From the NCBI GenBank assembly GCA_023144715.1, contig JAGLFC010000009.1, positions 1-16,013 of the forward strand: a stretch of 16,013 nt of DNA. Direction: 5' to 3'. The notes under the pieces were generated by a model. That model made no database searches. It saw only the letters and a list, made by a program, of their open reading frames with translations, and was not told the origin of the DNA. Positions 1 through 7,214 of this stretch are shown here, in pieces. A program made the translations under genes and the position numbers. Each line of letters starts with the position of its first letter. Position 1 is the first letter of the stretch. The DNA comes from Gammaproteobacteria bacterium (GTDB lineage Bacteria; Pseudomonadota; Gammaproteobacteria; GRL18).

Positions 1-234
1 GAAAGTGTTCATATTACATTGGATGATCTTGACTTAAATTCTATTGAAGAAACAGCAATACTGCCTTTAAATCTAAAAGAGGTGAGAGAACAAGCAGAAA
101 TTTTAGCAATAAAACGTGCGTTAAATCATAGTCACTATAATATTTCACAAACCTCTAAAGTATTGGGAATAAGTCGTCCTACCTTATATAATTTATTAAA
201 TAAATATGCTATCGAAGCCATTAAAGAAATATAA
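1..234 (+). CDS. prsR: PrsR-like PEP-CTERM-box response regulator, C-terminal fragment
   Basis: The frame is open from the first base, so the start lies outside the window and only about 77 C-terminal residues are visible. They hold a Fis-type helix-turn-helix: the stretch RALNHSHYNISQTSKVLGIS is followed by RPTLYNLLNKY, the usual C-terminus of NtrC-class sigma-54 activators. Placed directly upstream of an XrtA exopolysaccharide cluster, it best fits PrsR, the regulator partner of the PrsK kinase. The receiver and AAA+ domains would lie upstream and cannot be checked. The TTG at position 19 is internal and should not be taken as a start. By inference it regulates PEP-CTERM or EPS genes with sigma-54, but I found no clear -24/-12 element in the gap that follows. 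Another NtrC-family regulator cannot be excluded from this fragment. Confidence 0.8.
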   Translation, partial: ESVHITLDDLDLNSIEETAILPLNLKEVREQAEILAIKRALNHSHYNISQTSKVLGISRPTLYNLLNKYAIEAIKEI

Positions 235-316
235 AAAAATAATAAAATCTATTATAGAATCTTTTTAAACGGCATAAATAATTAATTTCTTACGAAAAAA
301 ATATAAACACATTGTT

Positions 317-328
317 TTTAGTGTTAAA
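317..328 (+). repeat. 12-nt intergenic motif TTTAGTGTTAAA, copy 1
   Basis: This copy lies about 40 nt upstream of the export gene start. The outer TTTA and TAAA arms are inverted complements around GTGT, so a dimeric regulator site is possible. An identical copy lies at 2657-2668. Function is unknown. Confidence 0.35.
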
Positions 329-357
329 ATGGAAAAAATATTTTAATGTTTATAATT

Positions 358-362
358 AGGGG
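358..362 (+). promoter_or_regulatory. Ribosome binding site deciding the GTG start at 370
   Basis: AGGGG lies 7 nt before a GTG codon. It supports GTG 370 as the start, because no in-frame ATG occurs between this site and the signal peptide. Confidence 0.65.
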
Positions 363-369
363 ATAAATA

Positions 370-1017
370 GTGGTAAGTATATGGAAAAATAGTTTTTTAT
401 TTGTACTTATTAGTAGTATGTTAATAACAATTAAAGGGTGTGGTTATGGTGTGATGTATGAAGAACTGCCTACAACCAATGCTATTGCCCCTGTTACTAC
501 TATTCCTTCTGAATATATTTATTTAATTGGACCTGGGGATAGTTTGGATATTTTTGTATGGCGTAATCCTGAAGTATCAACCACTGTTATTGTACGTCCT
601 GATGGAATGATTAATGTCCCTTTAGTTGAAGATTTATCGGTGACTTCAAAAACACCGACTCAGGTCGCTAGGGAAATTGAAACAGAATTGTCAAAATATA
701 TTAAAGAACCCATTGTCAGTGTTAATGTGGGTGGTTTTATAGGACCTTACCGAGAGCAAGTTCGTGTAATTGGTGAAGCCGCTGAACCTCAAAGTTTACC
801 TTATAATGAAGATATGACACTTTTAGATTTAATGATTGTAGTCGGTGGTTTGACTGATTTTGCGGATGGCAATATGGCTATTTTAGCACGTGTTGTCGAT
901 GATGAGCAACGACAATATACTATACGCATTGATGATTTAGTACGTGATGGTGATTTAAGTGCTAATGTTGATATATTACCGGGTGATATTATTATTATTC
1001 CCGAAGCATGGTTTTAA
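370..1017 (+). CDS. XrtA-associated polysaccharide export lipoprotein (Wza/EpsD-like)
   Basis: This 215-residue protein is an outer-membrane polysaccharide export (OPX) lipoprotein thought to form the exit channel for the EPS. Residues 1-23 form a lipoprotein signal peptide with a lipobox-like I-K-G-C; Cys24 would be lipidated. The Lys at -2 is unusual. Residues 49-122 match the poly-export domain (YLIGPGDSLDIFVWRNPEVS, then VRPDGMINVPLVEDL). Residues 131-185 look like an SLBB domain (VRVIGEAAEPQSLPY, then LLDLMIVVGGLTDFA). The length fits the short OPX form found in exosortase A loci, which lacks the long C-terminal region of E. coli Wza. The start is GTG 370, backed by AGGGG 7 nt upstream. 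It is the first structural gene after the regulator, with the Wzz-like and kinase genes next, the usual export trio. The family assignment is firm; channel assembly is inferred. Confidence 0.9.
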   Translation: MVSIWKNSFLFVLISSMLITIKGCGYGVMYEELPTTNAIAPVTTIPSEYIYLIGPGDSLDIFVWRNPEVSTTVIVRPDGMINVPLVEDLSVTSKTPTQVAREIETELSKYIKEPIVSVNVGGFIGPYREQVRVIGEAAEPQSLPYNEDMTLLDLMIVVGGLTDFADGNMAILARVVDDEQRQYTIRIDDLVRDGDLSANVDILPGDIIIIPEAWF

Positions 1018-1078
1018 TATTATACTTAATGGTATTACAAAATCTGCTATTGAAAATAACTGAAAAAGATACATTTTA

Positions 1079-2632
1079 ATGCAAGAAATAATTGAACAAC
1101 TATTAGATTTATTAAAAGGCATCTGGAATAAACGCTGGTATGCAATGGCAATCAGCTGGTTAGTCTGCCTTTTAGGTTGGGGCATCATTGCTCAAATGCC
1201 TGATCAATATCAAACTAAGGCTAAAATTTATATTGATACTCAGTCTTTATTGAAACCTTTACTAAGAGGATTAACCGTTCAAACCAATATGAATCAACAA
1301 ATTCAGTTAATGGTACGGACTTTATTGAGTCGCCCAAATGTCGAAAAAATAATTCGTCTTGCTGATTTGGATTTATATACTCAAAATCAGGAAGAATTTG
1401 ATGCTTTGGTTAATAAATTACAAAAAGAGATTAAATTTTTTCGTATCACTCGAGGAGAAAATTTATATGATCTCACTTATACAGACAGTGATCGTGAACA
1501 AGGTCAAGATATTCTACAAGCAGTGATTACTGTCTTTATTGAAAATTCAATCGGAGAGTCTCGTGACGAATCAGACTCTGCTCGAACATTCTTAAATAAG
1601 CAAATTAAAATTTATGAAAAACGCTTATTAAGTGCTGAAGATAGGTTAAAAAACTTTAAGCAAAAATATGTAGGTATGTTGCCTTCTTCAACGGGAGATT
1701 ATTTCAGTCGCATGCAAAATTCTAGCAAACAATTAGAAGAAGCAAAATTGGTATTAAGAGAAGCTGAAATGCAAAAAGAAGCCATTCAAGCAGAAATTGA
1801 TGGAGAAGTTCCTTCATTTGGATTGAGTCCAAAAAGAATGATGGCACAAATGGAGACCCCTTATGATGCAAGAATCGAAAAATTAGAACAAGATTTAGAT
1901 AGTTTACTCTTACAATATACCGATCATCATCCTGATGTGGGATCGGTTAAAAGAGTATTAAAAAGTTTGAAAAAACAAAGAGATAAAGAAATTTCTGATT
2001 TAATGGAAGAAGAAAGTAAAACTAATGCAAATAGTAATTATAGTCTTAATGAAAATCCTGTATTTCAACAGTTAAAAATAACGTTAGGAGAATTAATTGC
2101 TGAAGAAGTGACCTTAAAAGTGAGAGTCGCAGAATATGAAAAACGTTATCTTGCAGCACAAGAAAAAGTCAATACTGTCCCTGAAATTGAAGCAAAACGT
2201 AAAGCTCTGAATAGAGATTATGATATAATAAAAACACAGTACGACGAATTTTTAAGTAGGAAAGAATCTGCCGCTATTGCTCAGCGTGTTGATCAAACAA
2301 CAGATAGTGTGCAATTTAAGGTTATTGAGGCTCCTAGGGTCGAGCCTAAACCCGTGGGTCCTCAGAGAATTTTATTTTCTTCAATTGTTTTGGTGGTTGG
2401 GTTGGCAGCAGGATTAGCCAGTGCATTTTTACTGTCTCAATTGAGACCTGTAATTTTATCAGCGAATGAATTATTAAGAATGACAGGTTTACCTTTATTG
2501 GGTTGTGTCTCTGTTATTACTTCTCCAGATCAGCATCGAAGAAAAATATTGTTAATTATGTCTTATTTTTCATTATTACTACTTTTATTGGTTATTTATG
2601 CTGTACTTATTGGATGGTATATTATGCGATAA
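1079..2632 (+). CDS. XrtA-associated chain-length determinant protein (Wzz-like)
   Basis: This 517-residue inner-membrane co-polymerase probably sets polymer length and couples synthesis to the export lipoprotein. One membrane segment lies at about residues 21-40, followed by a Wzz-type start (MPDQYQTKAKIYIDTQSLLK). A long periplasmic region of roughly residues 170-400 is predicted coiled coil, rich in Glu, Lys and Gln. The Pro-rich motif before the second membrane helix is at 417-430 (EAPRVEPKPVGPQR), and that helix spans about 431-455. A third hydrophobic segment (about 490-514) ends the protein, an extension seen in the PEP-CTERM chain-length family rather than in classical Wzz. No BY-kinase domain is fused; the kinase is the next gene. 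ATG 1079 has only a weak A-rich site upstream. The gap from the export gene is 61 nt, which fits one operon. Confidence 0.9.
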   Translation: MQEIIEQLLDLLKGIWNKRWYAMAISWLVCLLGWGIIAQMPDQYQTKAKIYIDTQSLLKPLLRGLTVQTNMNQQIQLMVRTLLSRPNVEKIIRLADLDLYTQNQEEFDALVNKLQKEIKFFRITRGENLYDLTYTDSDREQGQDILQAVITVFIENSIGESRDESDSARTFLNKQIKIYEKRLLSAEDRLKNFKQKYVGMLPSSTGDYFSRMQNSSKQLEEAKLVLREAEMQKEAIQAEIDGEVPSFGLSPKRMMAQMETPYDARIEKLEQDLDSLLLQYTDHHPDVGSVKRVLKSLKKQRDKEISDLMEEESKTNANSNYSLNENPVFQQLKITLGELIAEEVTLKVRVAEYEKRYLAAQEKVNTVPEIEAKRKALNRDYDIIKTQYDEFLSRKESAAIAQRVDQTTDSVQFKVIEAPRVEPKPVGPQRILFSSIVLVVGLAAGLASAFLLSQLRPVILSANELLRMTGLPLLGCVSVITSPDQHRRKILLIMSYFSLLLLLLVIYAVLIGWYIMR

Positions 2633-2656
2633 CACTCAATATCATATTGTATAATA

Positions 2657-2668
2657 TTTAGTGTTAAA
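2657..2668 (+). repeat. 12-nt intergenic motif TTTAGTGTTAAA, copy 2
   Basis: Identical to 317-328 and again located about 30-40 nt before a start codon. An exact TATAAT (2650-2655) precedes it, but no good -35 box sits at the right distance. It could be an operator, or a chance match in AT-rich DNA. Confidence 0.35.
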
Positions 2669-2689
2669 TTTAATTTTTTAATTGTGAAT

Positions 2690-2696
2690 GAGGTGG
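2690..2696 (+). promoter_or_regulatory. Strong ribosome binding site of the tyrosine kinase gene
   Basis: GAGGTGG ends 4 nt before ATG 2701. It is one of the best Shine-Dalgarno matches in the window and fixes the kinase start. Confidence 0.7.
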
Positions 2697-2700
2697 AATA

Positions 2701-3492
2701 ATGTCAGAAATACATGGAGAGTCCTCTGTAAAAAGTGATAAGCAAATATGTTCAAAAAAAATTGAAATTGATATAGAACGTTTAAAAAATATGGGTTTTA
2801 TTACTTCATTACAATCAAATACTTTGTTAAGTGAAGAGCTTAGAGAAATAAAGCGTCCCTTATTGCGCAATATAAAAAAGAAAAAAAAGGATTTTGAAAA
2901 AACAAATATGATACAGGTAACAAGTTCATTGCCTGGAGAAGGAAAAACCTTTACCTCTATTAATTTAGCAATGACTATTGCTATGGAATTTGACTATACC
3001 GTGTTATTGGTGGATGCAGATGTTATTAAATCTTCTGTTAGTCAGGCTCTTGATATTCATGAGGAATATGGTCTTACTGATTATCTGAATAGAGATGTTA
3101 AAAATTTATCTGATGTTTTGCTCAATACATCCATTCCAAAACTGTCTTTATTGCCTGCGGGTACTCGACAAAGTTTGTCAACAGAATTACTTAATAGTGA
3201 ATTCATGGATGAATTAATTAATGAACTTGCAACACGCTATGATGATAGAATTGTAATTATTGATTCACCACCATTATTGGCAACCAATGAATCCAGAGTA
3301 CTTGCTCATAAGGTCGGACAAATTGTTTTTGTGGTAGAGCATAATAAAACAACTCAAACGAATATAAAAAGTGCATTAAGCTTATTAGATCCTGATATGA
3401 ATATTGGTATGATTTTAAATAAAAATCGTAATGCTCGTGGTCAATATGGCTACTATGGGTATTATGGATATGGTTCACATGAGGACGATTAA
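2701..3492 (+). CDS. XrtA-associated tyrosine autokinase (BY-kinase, CpsD/Wzc-C type)
   Basis: This 263-residue cytoplasmic bacterial tyrosine kinase is thought to act with the Wzz-like protein, cycling phosphorylation to control polymer assembly. The P-loop (Walker A) is SSLPGEGKT at residues 75-83, with Lys82 and Thr83 as nucleotide ligands. Walker A' is VLLVDAD at 101-107, and Walker B is IVIIDSPP at 184-191. The C-terminus (247-263, GQYGYYGYYGYGSHEDD) has six Tyr (249, 251, 252, 254, 255, 257), the expected autophosphorylation cluster. The N-terminal part (21-60) resembles the PEP-CTERM tyrosine kinase family and lacks membrane helices, so this is the split kinase/adaptor arrangement. A strong GAGGTGG site precedes ATG 2701. 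The gene overlaps the next by 14 nt, inside the tail. A lysine-rich A8 run (2881-2888) lies just before the P-loop. Phosphatase control would need a partner not encoded here. Confidence 0.92.
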   Translation: MSEIHGESSVKSDKQICSKKIEIDIERLKNMGFITSLQSNTLLSEELREIKRPLLRNIKKKKKDFEKTNMIQVTSSLPGEGKTFTSINLAMTIAMEFDYTVLLVDADVIKSSVSQALDIHEEYGLTDYLNRDVKNLSDVLLNTSIPKLSLLPAGTRQSLSTELLNSEFMDELINELATRYDDRIVIIDSPPLLATNESRVLAHKVGQIVFVVEHNKTTQTNIKSALSLLDPDMNIGMILNKNRNARGQYGYYGYYGYGSHEDD

Positions 3493-5038
3493 ATTTTTTA
3501 TTGTATTCATATTTTTATTGTTGGAAAGTTGGGTGTGGGCTAAAGATGTCCAAAGTGAGACATCAAATAATATAAATAAAAATGTCGGAAGTGAAACGAC
3601 AAAAAATAGAACTAAAAATGTCCCGATAGAAATGTCAATAATAACAAGTTTATCTTATTCTGATAATATTGGTCTTGATCATACTAATGAAAGAGATGGT
3701 TTTGTTCTTTCTGTAATGCCGTCTGTCAGTTTTAGTAAAGAAGGTAGCAGGGTAAAATCAAATTTAGATTATAGTTTGACAGGCTTGTTGTATGCATCAG
3801 ATGATAGCAAACAAGATAATGAAGCTGATCAATATTTTAATTCGAGTAATGATAATAATCAGGTTCAACATCGTTTAAATGCCACGATGGCATCTGAAAT
3901 CATTAAAAATTCTATTTTTCTTGATTTAGATGCAGGCATTAGTCAAGAATTATTAGATTCAAATTATTATTCAGATGGTGAAAGTGGTTCACAAAATCTA
4001 ACTGAGACCTATACTTATGGTATAACCCCTTCATGGAAAAAAAAGTGGGATATCTATGCAACTTCAGAACTCAACTATGACTATAATGAAGTTATTTATG
4101 GAAATAGTGATAATAATAGTGGTGGTAATAATAGGCAGGATAGTAATCAACATAATATAGGATTTGATTTTTCAAGTGGTTTAGCATTTAATCTTATTAG
4201 TTGGGACTTTAGTTATGACTATAGTGAAACAAATTATAAAGGCAACAACCTGAGTGATAATATTAATAGTAATGGAGTAAATGATTCAACCTCTGAGACT
4301 GTTAAAGTAGTATTCGGTTATAATTATTCCAGACAATTAGAACTCACCCTTACAACAGGTTATGAAGATTATCATTCCAGTAATAATACGACTCCAAGTG
4401 ATGTGGGTTGGGCTCTTGGATTTATATGGAATCCTAATCCAAGAAATTATCTTGCTTTAGATATTGGTTATCGTTTTTTTGGTACAACCTATCGACTCGA
4501 TTATCAACATACAGGTAAACGATTGAATTGGAATGTGAGCTATAATGAAGATGTGACAAGTCAAAGAAACTCTATGAGAAATAATATTCAAACAAGTACT
4601 GATAATCCAGATAATATTGTTCCTCCTATTGCTGATGATGATTATCAAGAAGGACATCTTTATTTGAATCGTGCAGGGCGAAGTGATCTCAGTTATACGT
4701 ATGGAAAAACGACTATAAACTGGGGCGTTTATCATGAACGACACTACTATAGTGATGCCGATAATGAAAATGAAAATGACTATGGTACTGACTTATCATG
4801 GGCTTGGCTTGCGGGTAAAAGGACGACGATGAATACTCGCATGTCATGGCGTGTCGATAATAATAAGGATTTAGATAATATGAGAACGCGTACATCATTG
4901 TCTTTGTCTTTGAATCGAAATATTAGCCCCAAGACTTCAGGTTATATTGAACTGGGTTATCAAAAAGCTGATGCAGATTTTAAATATGATGAATATAATG
5001 AAAATAAAGTCTCTCTAGGCTTATCCCATCAGTTTTAA
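3479..5038 (+). CDS. PEP-CTERM-system outer-membrane beta-barrel protein
   Basis: From ATG 3479 this encodes 519 residues. A longer reading from 3431 adds 16 residues inside the kinase gene and would bury the signal peptide, so I prefer 3479 (MRTIKFFIVF...). The signal peptide is about residues 1-21 with a V-W-A cleavage site before Lys-Asp. The mature protein alternates polar and aromatic residues in many amphipathic strands (for example LDYSLTGLLYA and WGVYHERHYYS) joined by Asn/Asp/Ser-rich loops. It ends in Phe (GLSHQF), the classic last-strand signal for outer-membrane assembly. It resembles the XrtA-cluster family known only as a conserved hypothetical beta-barrel. A role in EPS passage or anchoring of the export complex is inferred from context. 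It overlaps the kinase by 14 nt, suggesting translational coupling, and is followed 7 nt later by the ATPase gene. Confidence 0.85.
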   Translation: MRTIKFFIVFIFLLLESWVWAKDVQSETSNNINKNVGSETTKNRTKNVPIEMSIITSLSYSDNIGLDHTNERDGFVLSVMPSVSFSKEGSRVKSNLDYSLTGLLYASDDSKQDNEADQYFNSSNDNNQVQHRLNATMASEIIKNSIFLDLDAGISQELLDSNYYSDGESGSQNLTETYTYGITPSWKKKWDIYATSELNYDYNEVIYGNSDNNSGGNNRQDSNQHNIGFDFSSGLAFNLISWDFSYDYSETNYKGNNLSDNINSNGVNDSTSETVKVVFGYNYSRQLELTLTTGYEDYHSSNNTTPSDVGWALGFIWNPNPRNYLALDIGYRFFGTTYRLDYQHTGKRLNWNVSYNEDVTSQRNSMRNNIQTSTDNPDNIVPPIADDDYQEGHLYLNRAGRSDLSYTYGKTTINWGVYHERHYYSDADNENENDYGTDLSWAWLAGKRTTMNTRMSWRVDNNKDLDNMRTRTSLSLSLNRNISPKTSGYIELGYQKADADFKYDEYNENKVSLGLSHQF

Positions 5039-5045
5039 TAATTTT

Positions 5046-6035
5046 ATGTATAAAGAATATTATCAACTGGCCAGTAATCCATTTCAAATTTCCCCTAATC
5101 ATGATATGTTTTTTCCTAGTCATGGACATAAAAAAGCACTCTCTTATCTACACTCTAGTTTGAATCAAAACAATGGAATTATTGTTATAACAGGAAAGTT
5201 AGGCTTAGGAAAAACAACACTGATAAAAAAAAAGAGTGTAAATTTAGATCCTAAATATTATATAGTAAAACAAATTCCAGTCATAAATTTAGATGAAAAT
5301 AATTTATTTTCAATAATTTGTGAAGCTTTTGATTTAATTTCTAAAGGGTTAAGTCAAGACGTATTATTAAAACAGTTTCATGCTTTTTTAAATTCTATTA
5401 ATAAATTAGGGCGTAAAGTTATTTTAATCTTTGATGATGCACAAAAACTGACTCCTATTTTATTGCAACAGTTGCAAATTTTATCGACCTCTAAAGTCAA
5501 TTATCAATTTTTATTGATTATTTATTTAGTTGGACAAAAAGAATTGTTAGCAACATTGCAAAATAAAAATATGAAACAAATTAGACAATATATACTGAGT
5601 TCATGTGCTTTGATTGCTTTAAAAAAAGATGAATTAAGTGAGTATATTAATTATCGTTTGAAAGTATCAGGCTGGTCTGGAGAAGAATTATTTGATGCTC
5701 ATTCATTGGATATTATTTATCAATTGACCAATGGTGAACCTCGTCGTGTTAATTTATTATGTGATCGTGTACTTTTATTTGGTTATTTGGAAGATATTCA
5801 ATTTTTTACGGCAGAACATATTAAATGTGTTGCACAAGAATTAAAAAATGAAATGATAAGTCCGATAAAAAAAGAAATAAAGTCTAAGAATAAGAAAACA
5901 AATAAACTGCCCCAAGTAAGAAATATGAGTGATTCATCAGATTTTGTTGATATTGAAGAAAGCATTCGAGAATTTGATTTGAGTATCGAAAAAGAAATTC
6001 AGGATTATAAAAATATGTTGATTTCAAAAAATTAA
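5046..6035 (+). CDS. XrtA-associated ATPase (ExeA/GspA-like AAA protein)
   Basis: This 329-residue P-loop ATPase belongs to the group found beside exosortase A and related to ExeA/GspA of secretion systems. The N-terminal signature YYQLASNPFQIS (residues 5-16) and MFFPS (21-25) matches the family. Walker A is GKLGLGKTT at 50-58. Walker B is VILIFDDAQ at 125-133, where the usual Glu of DEAQ is Asp131. A sensor-like segment LVGQKELL lies at 161-168, and the Arg-containing late motif GEPRRVNLLCDR at 230-241. The C-terminal 60 residues are Lys/Ser-rich and of low similarity, and the peptidoglycan-binding tail of true ExeA is absent. No membrane helix is evident. ATG 5046 has no clear Shine-Dalgarno, so coupling to the upstream gene is likely. 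An A9 run (5225-5233) follows the P-loop codons. Its cellular job is not established; energising or positioning the envelope complex is inferred. Confidence 0.88.
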   Translation: MYKEYYQLASNPFQISPNHDMFFPSHGHKKALSYLHSSLNQNNGIIVITGKLGLGKTTLIKKKSVNLDPKYYIVKQIPVINLDENNLFSIICEAFDLISKGLSQDVLLKQFHAFLNSINKLGRKVILIFDDAQKLTPILLQQLQILSTSKVNYQFLLIIYLVGQKELLATLQNKNMKQIRQYILSSCALIALKKDELSEYINYRLKVSGWSGEELFDAHSLDIIYQLTNGEPRRVNLLCDRVLLFGYLEDIQFFTAEHIKCVAQELKNEMISPIKKEIKSKNKKTNKLPQVRNMSDSSDFVDIEESIREFDLSIEKEIQDYKNMLISKN

Positions 6036-6065
6036 TTTAACAATAAAGAGATGTTGTAAAAAAAT

Positions 6066-7214
6066 ATGGAAAAAACTAAATTTAAGATAATTTGCATTGT
6101 CGGTGCAAGACCTAATTTTATGAAAATTGCACCTGTTATGGCAGCTTTTAAGAATGATGCTCCTCAAGTCAATGTCTTACTTGTACATACAGGGCAACAT
6201 TATGATGAAAATATGAAAAGCCAATTTTTTGAGCAATTAGGTATTCCTGAACCTGATATTGATTTAGAGGTGGGTTCAGGCAGTCATGCGGTGCAAACTG
6301 CTGAAGTAATGAAGCGTTTTGAACCCGTAGTCGATGAACAACAGCCTGATGCCATTGTCGTGGTCGGTGATGTCAACTCTACTATTTCATGTGCTTTAGT
6401 GGCGGCTAAAAAAATGCTTCCTATTATCCATATTGAAGCAGGTCTACGCAGTTATGATAGAAAAATGCCTGAGGAAATTAATCGCATATTAACCGATCAA
6501 CTCTCGGATCGTTTGTATATTACTGAACAATCAGCACAAGCTAATTTAGCATTAGAAGGTATTCCATCAGAGCGAGTATGCTTTGTAGGTAATGTTATGA
6601 TTGATACCTTGAAAAAGAATGTAAAGCAAGCCATTGCTTTTTCTGATACCTTAAAAGAACATGATGTTAAGGCGACAGTGACTGCAAAAAATTATTCACT
6701 GGTGACTTTGCATCGTCCTTCTAATGTTGATAATAAAGAAATTCTTGAGCGTTTATTAACGGTTATTAATGAAACCAGTCAGATCATTCCTGTTATTTTT
6801 CCACTGCACCCTCGTACAAGAGGAAAAATTACTGAATTTAAGCTTGATCATCTTATTAATAGTGATAATATTCATATATTACCACCATTGGGTTACATGC
6901 AATTAGTAGGTTTAATGGATCAAGCTAAAATGGTCATGACTGATTCAGGAGGTATTCAAGAAGAAACGACTGCTCTAGGCGTGCCTTGTATTACTTTACG
7001 TGAGAATACTGAACGTCCTATTACCGTTGCTCAGGGTACGAATACTATTGTAGGCGTTGATGCTAATCTTATTTTATCAACGTTTAATGATATTATGGAC
7101 AATGGTGGTAAGACAGGAAAACAACCAGAACTTTGGGATGGTCACGCAGCAGAACGAATTGTAGCGGATATGGTTGAATGGCTTACTCAAAATGTACGGA
7201 GTCCTAAAAAATAA
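6066..7214 (+). CDS. wecB: UDP-N-acetylglucosamine 2-epimerase (non-hydrolysing)
   Basis: This 382-residue cytoplasmic enzyme interconverts UDP-GlcNAc and UDP-ManNAc, so ManNAc or a derivative is likely in the polymer. The length is normal for WecB. Motifs in order are GARPNFMKIAP (13-23), GQHYDENMKSQFF (43-55), GDVNST (101-106), HIEAGLRS (122-129), MPEEINR (134-140), GNVMID (175-180), TLHRPSNVD (214-222), SGGIQEE (294-300) and RENTERP (312-318). By comparison with E. coli WecB, Asp102, Glu124, Glu136 and His216 correspond to catalytic residues, so the active site looks intact. A wecC-type UDP-ManNAc dehydrogenase is not present in this window, so whether ManNAcA is made is unknown. The stop overlaps the next gene's ATG by one base (TAATG), giving coupled translation. 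ATG 6066 has only a distant AAGAG site upstream. Confidence 0.95.
   Translation: MEKTKFKIICIVGARPNFMKIAPVMAAFKNDAPQVNVLLVHTGQHYDENMKSQFFEQLGIPEPDIDLEVGSGSHAVQTAEVMKRFEPVVDEQQPDAIVVVGDVNSTISCALVAAKKMLPIIHIEAGLRSYDRKMPEEINRILTDQLSDRLYITEQSAQANLALEGIPSERVCFVGNVMIDTLKKNVKQAIAFSDTLKEHDVKATVTAKNYSLVTLHRPSNVDNKEILERLLTVINETSQIIPVIFPLHPRTRGKITEFKLDHLINSDNIHILPPLGYMQLVGLMDQAKMVMTDSGGIQEETTALGVPCITLRENTERPITVAQGTNTIVGVDANLILSTFNDIMDNGGKTGKQPELWDGHAAERIVADMVEWLTQNVRSPKK

Larger units (their letters stand above)
235..369 (+). promoter_or_regulatory. Gap before the export gene; likely leader or promoter region of the EPS operon
   Basis: This very AT-rich 135-nt gap separates the regulator from the first structural gene and is one of the two longest gene-free stretches here, so a promoter for the downstream genes is plausible. 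It contains a TTTAGTGTTAAA element (317-328) that recurs before the tyrosine kinase gene. An exact TATAAT occurs at 351-356, but it is too close to the start codon to be the -10 of this gene's mRNA. No convincing sigma-70 -35/-10 pair and no TGGCAC-N5-TTGC sigma-54 element were found. Promoter function is inferred from position only. Confidence 0.3.

Noticed and set aside
244..266. Inverted repeat followed by T-run as terminator of the regulator gene
   Set aside because: The stem is only about 4 A/T-rich base pairs with a 3-nt loop; too weak to call.
271..284. GGCA-containing sequence as a sigma-54 promoter for the EPS genes
   Set aside because: The GC dinucleotide expected 10 nt after GG is missing, so the -12 element is absent.
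346..366. Six-codon leader ORF overlapping the ribosome site of the export gene
   Set aside because: It has no ribosome site of its own and no regulatory codon pattern; a chance ATG in AT-rich DNA is more likely.
976..1188. Minus-strand open frame across the export/Wzz junction, and other minus-strand frames of 60-95 codons
   Set aside because: They overlap well-supported + strand genes, show no recognisable protein features and look like shadows.
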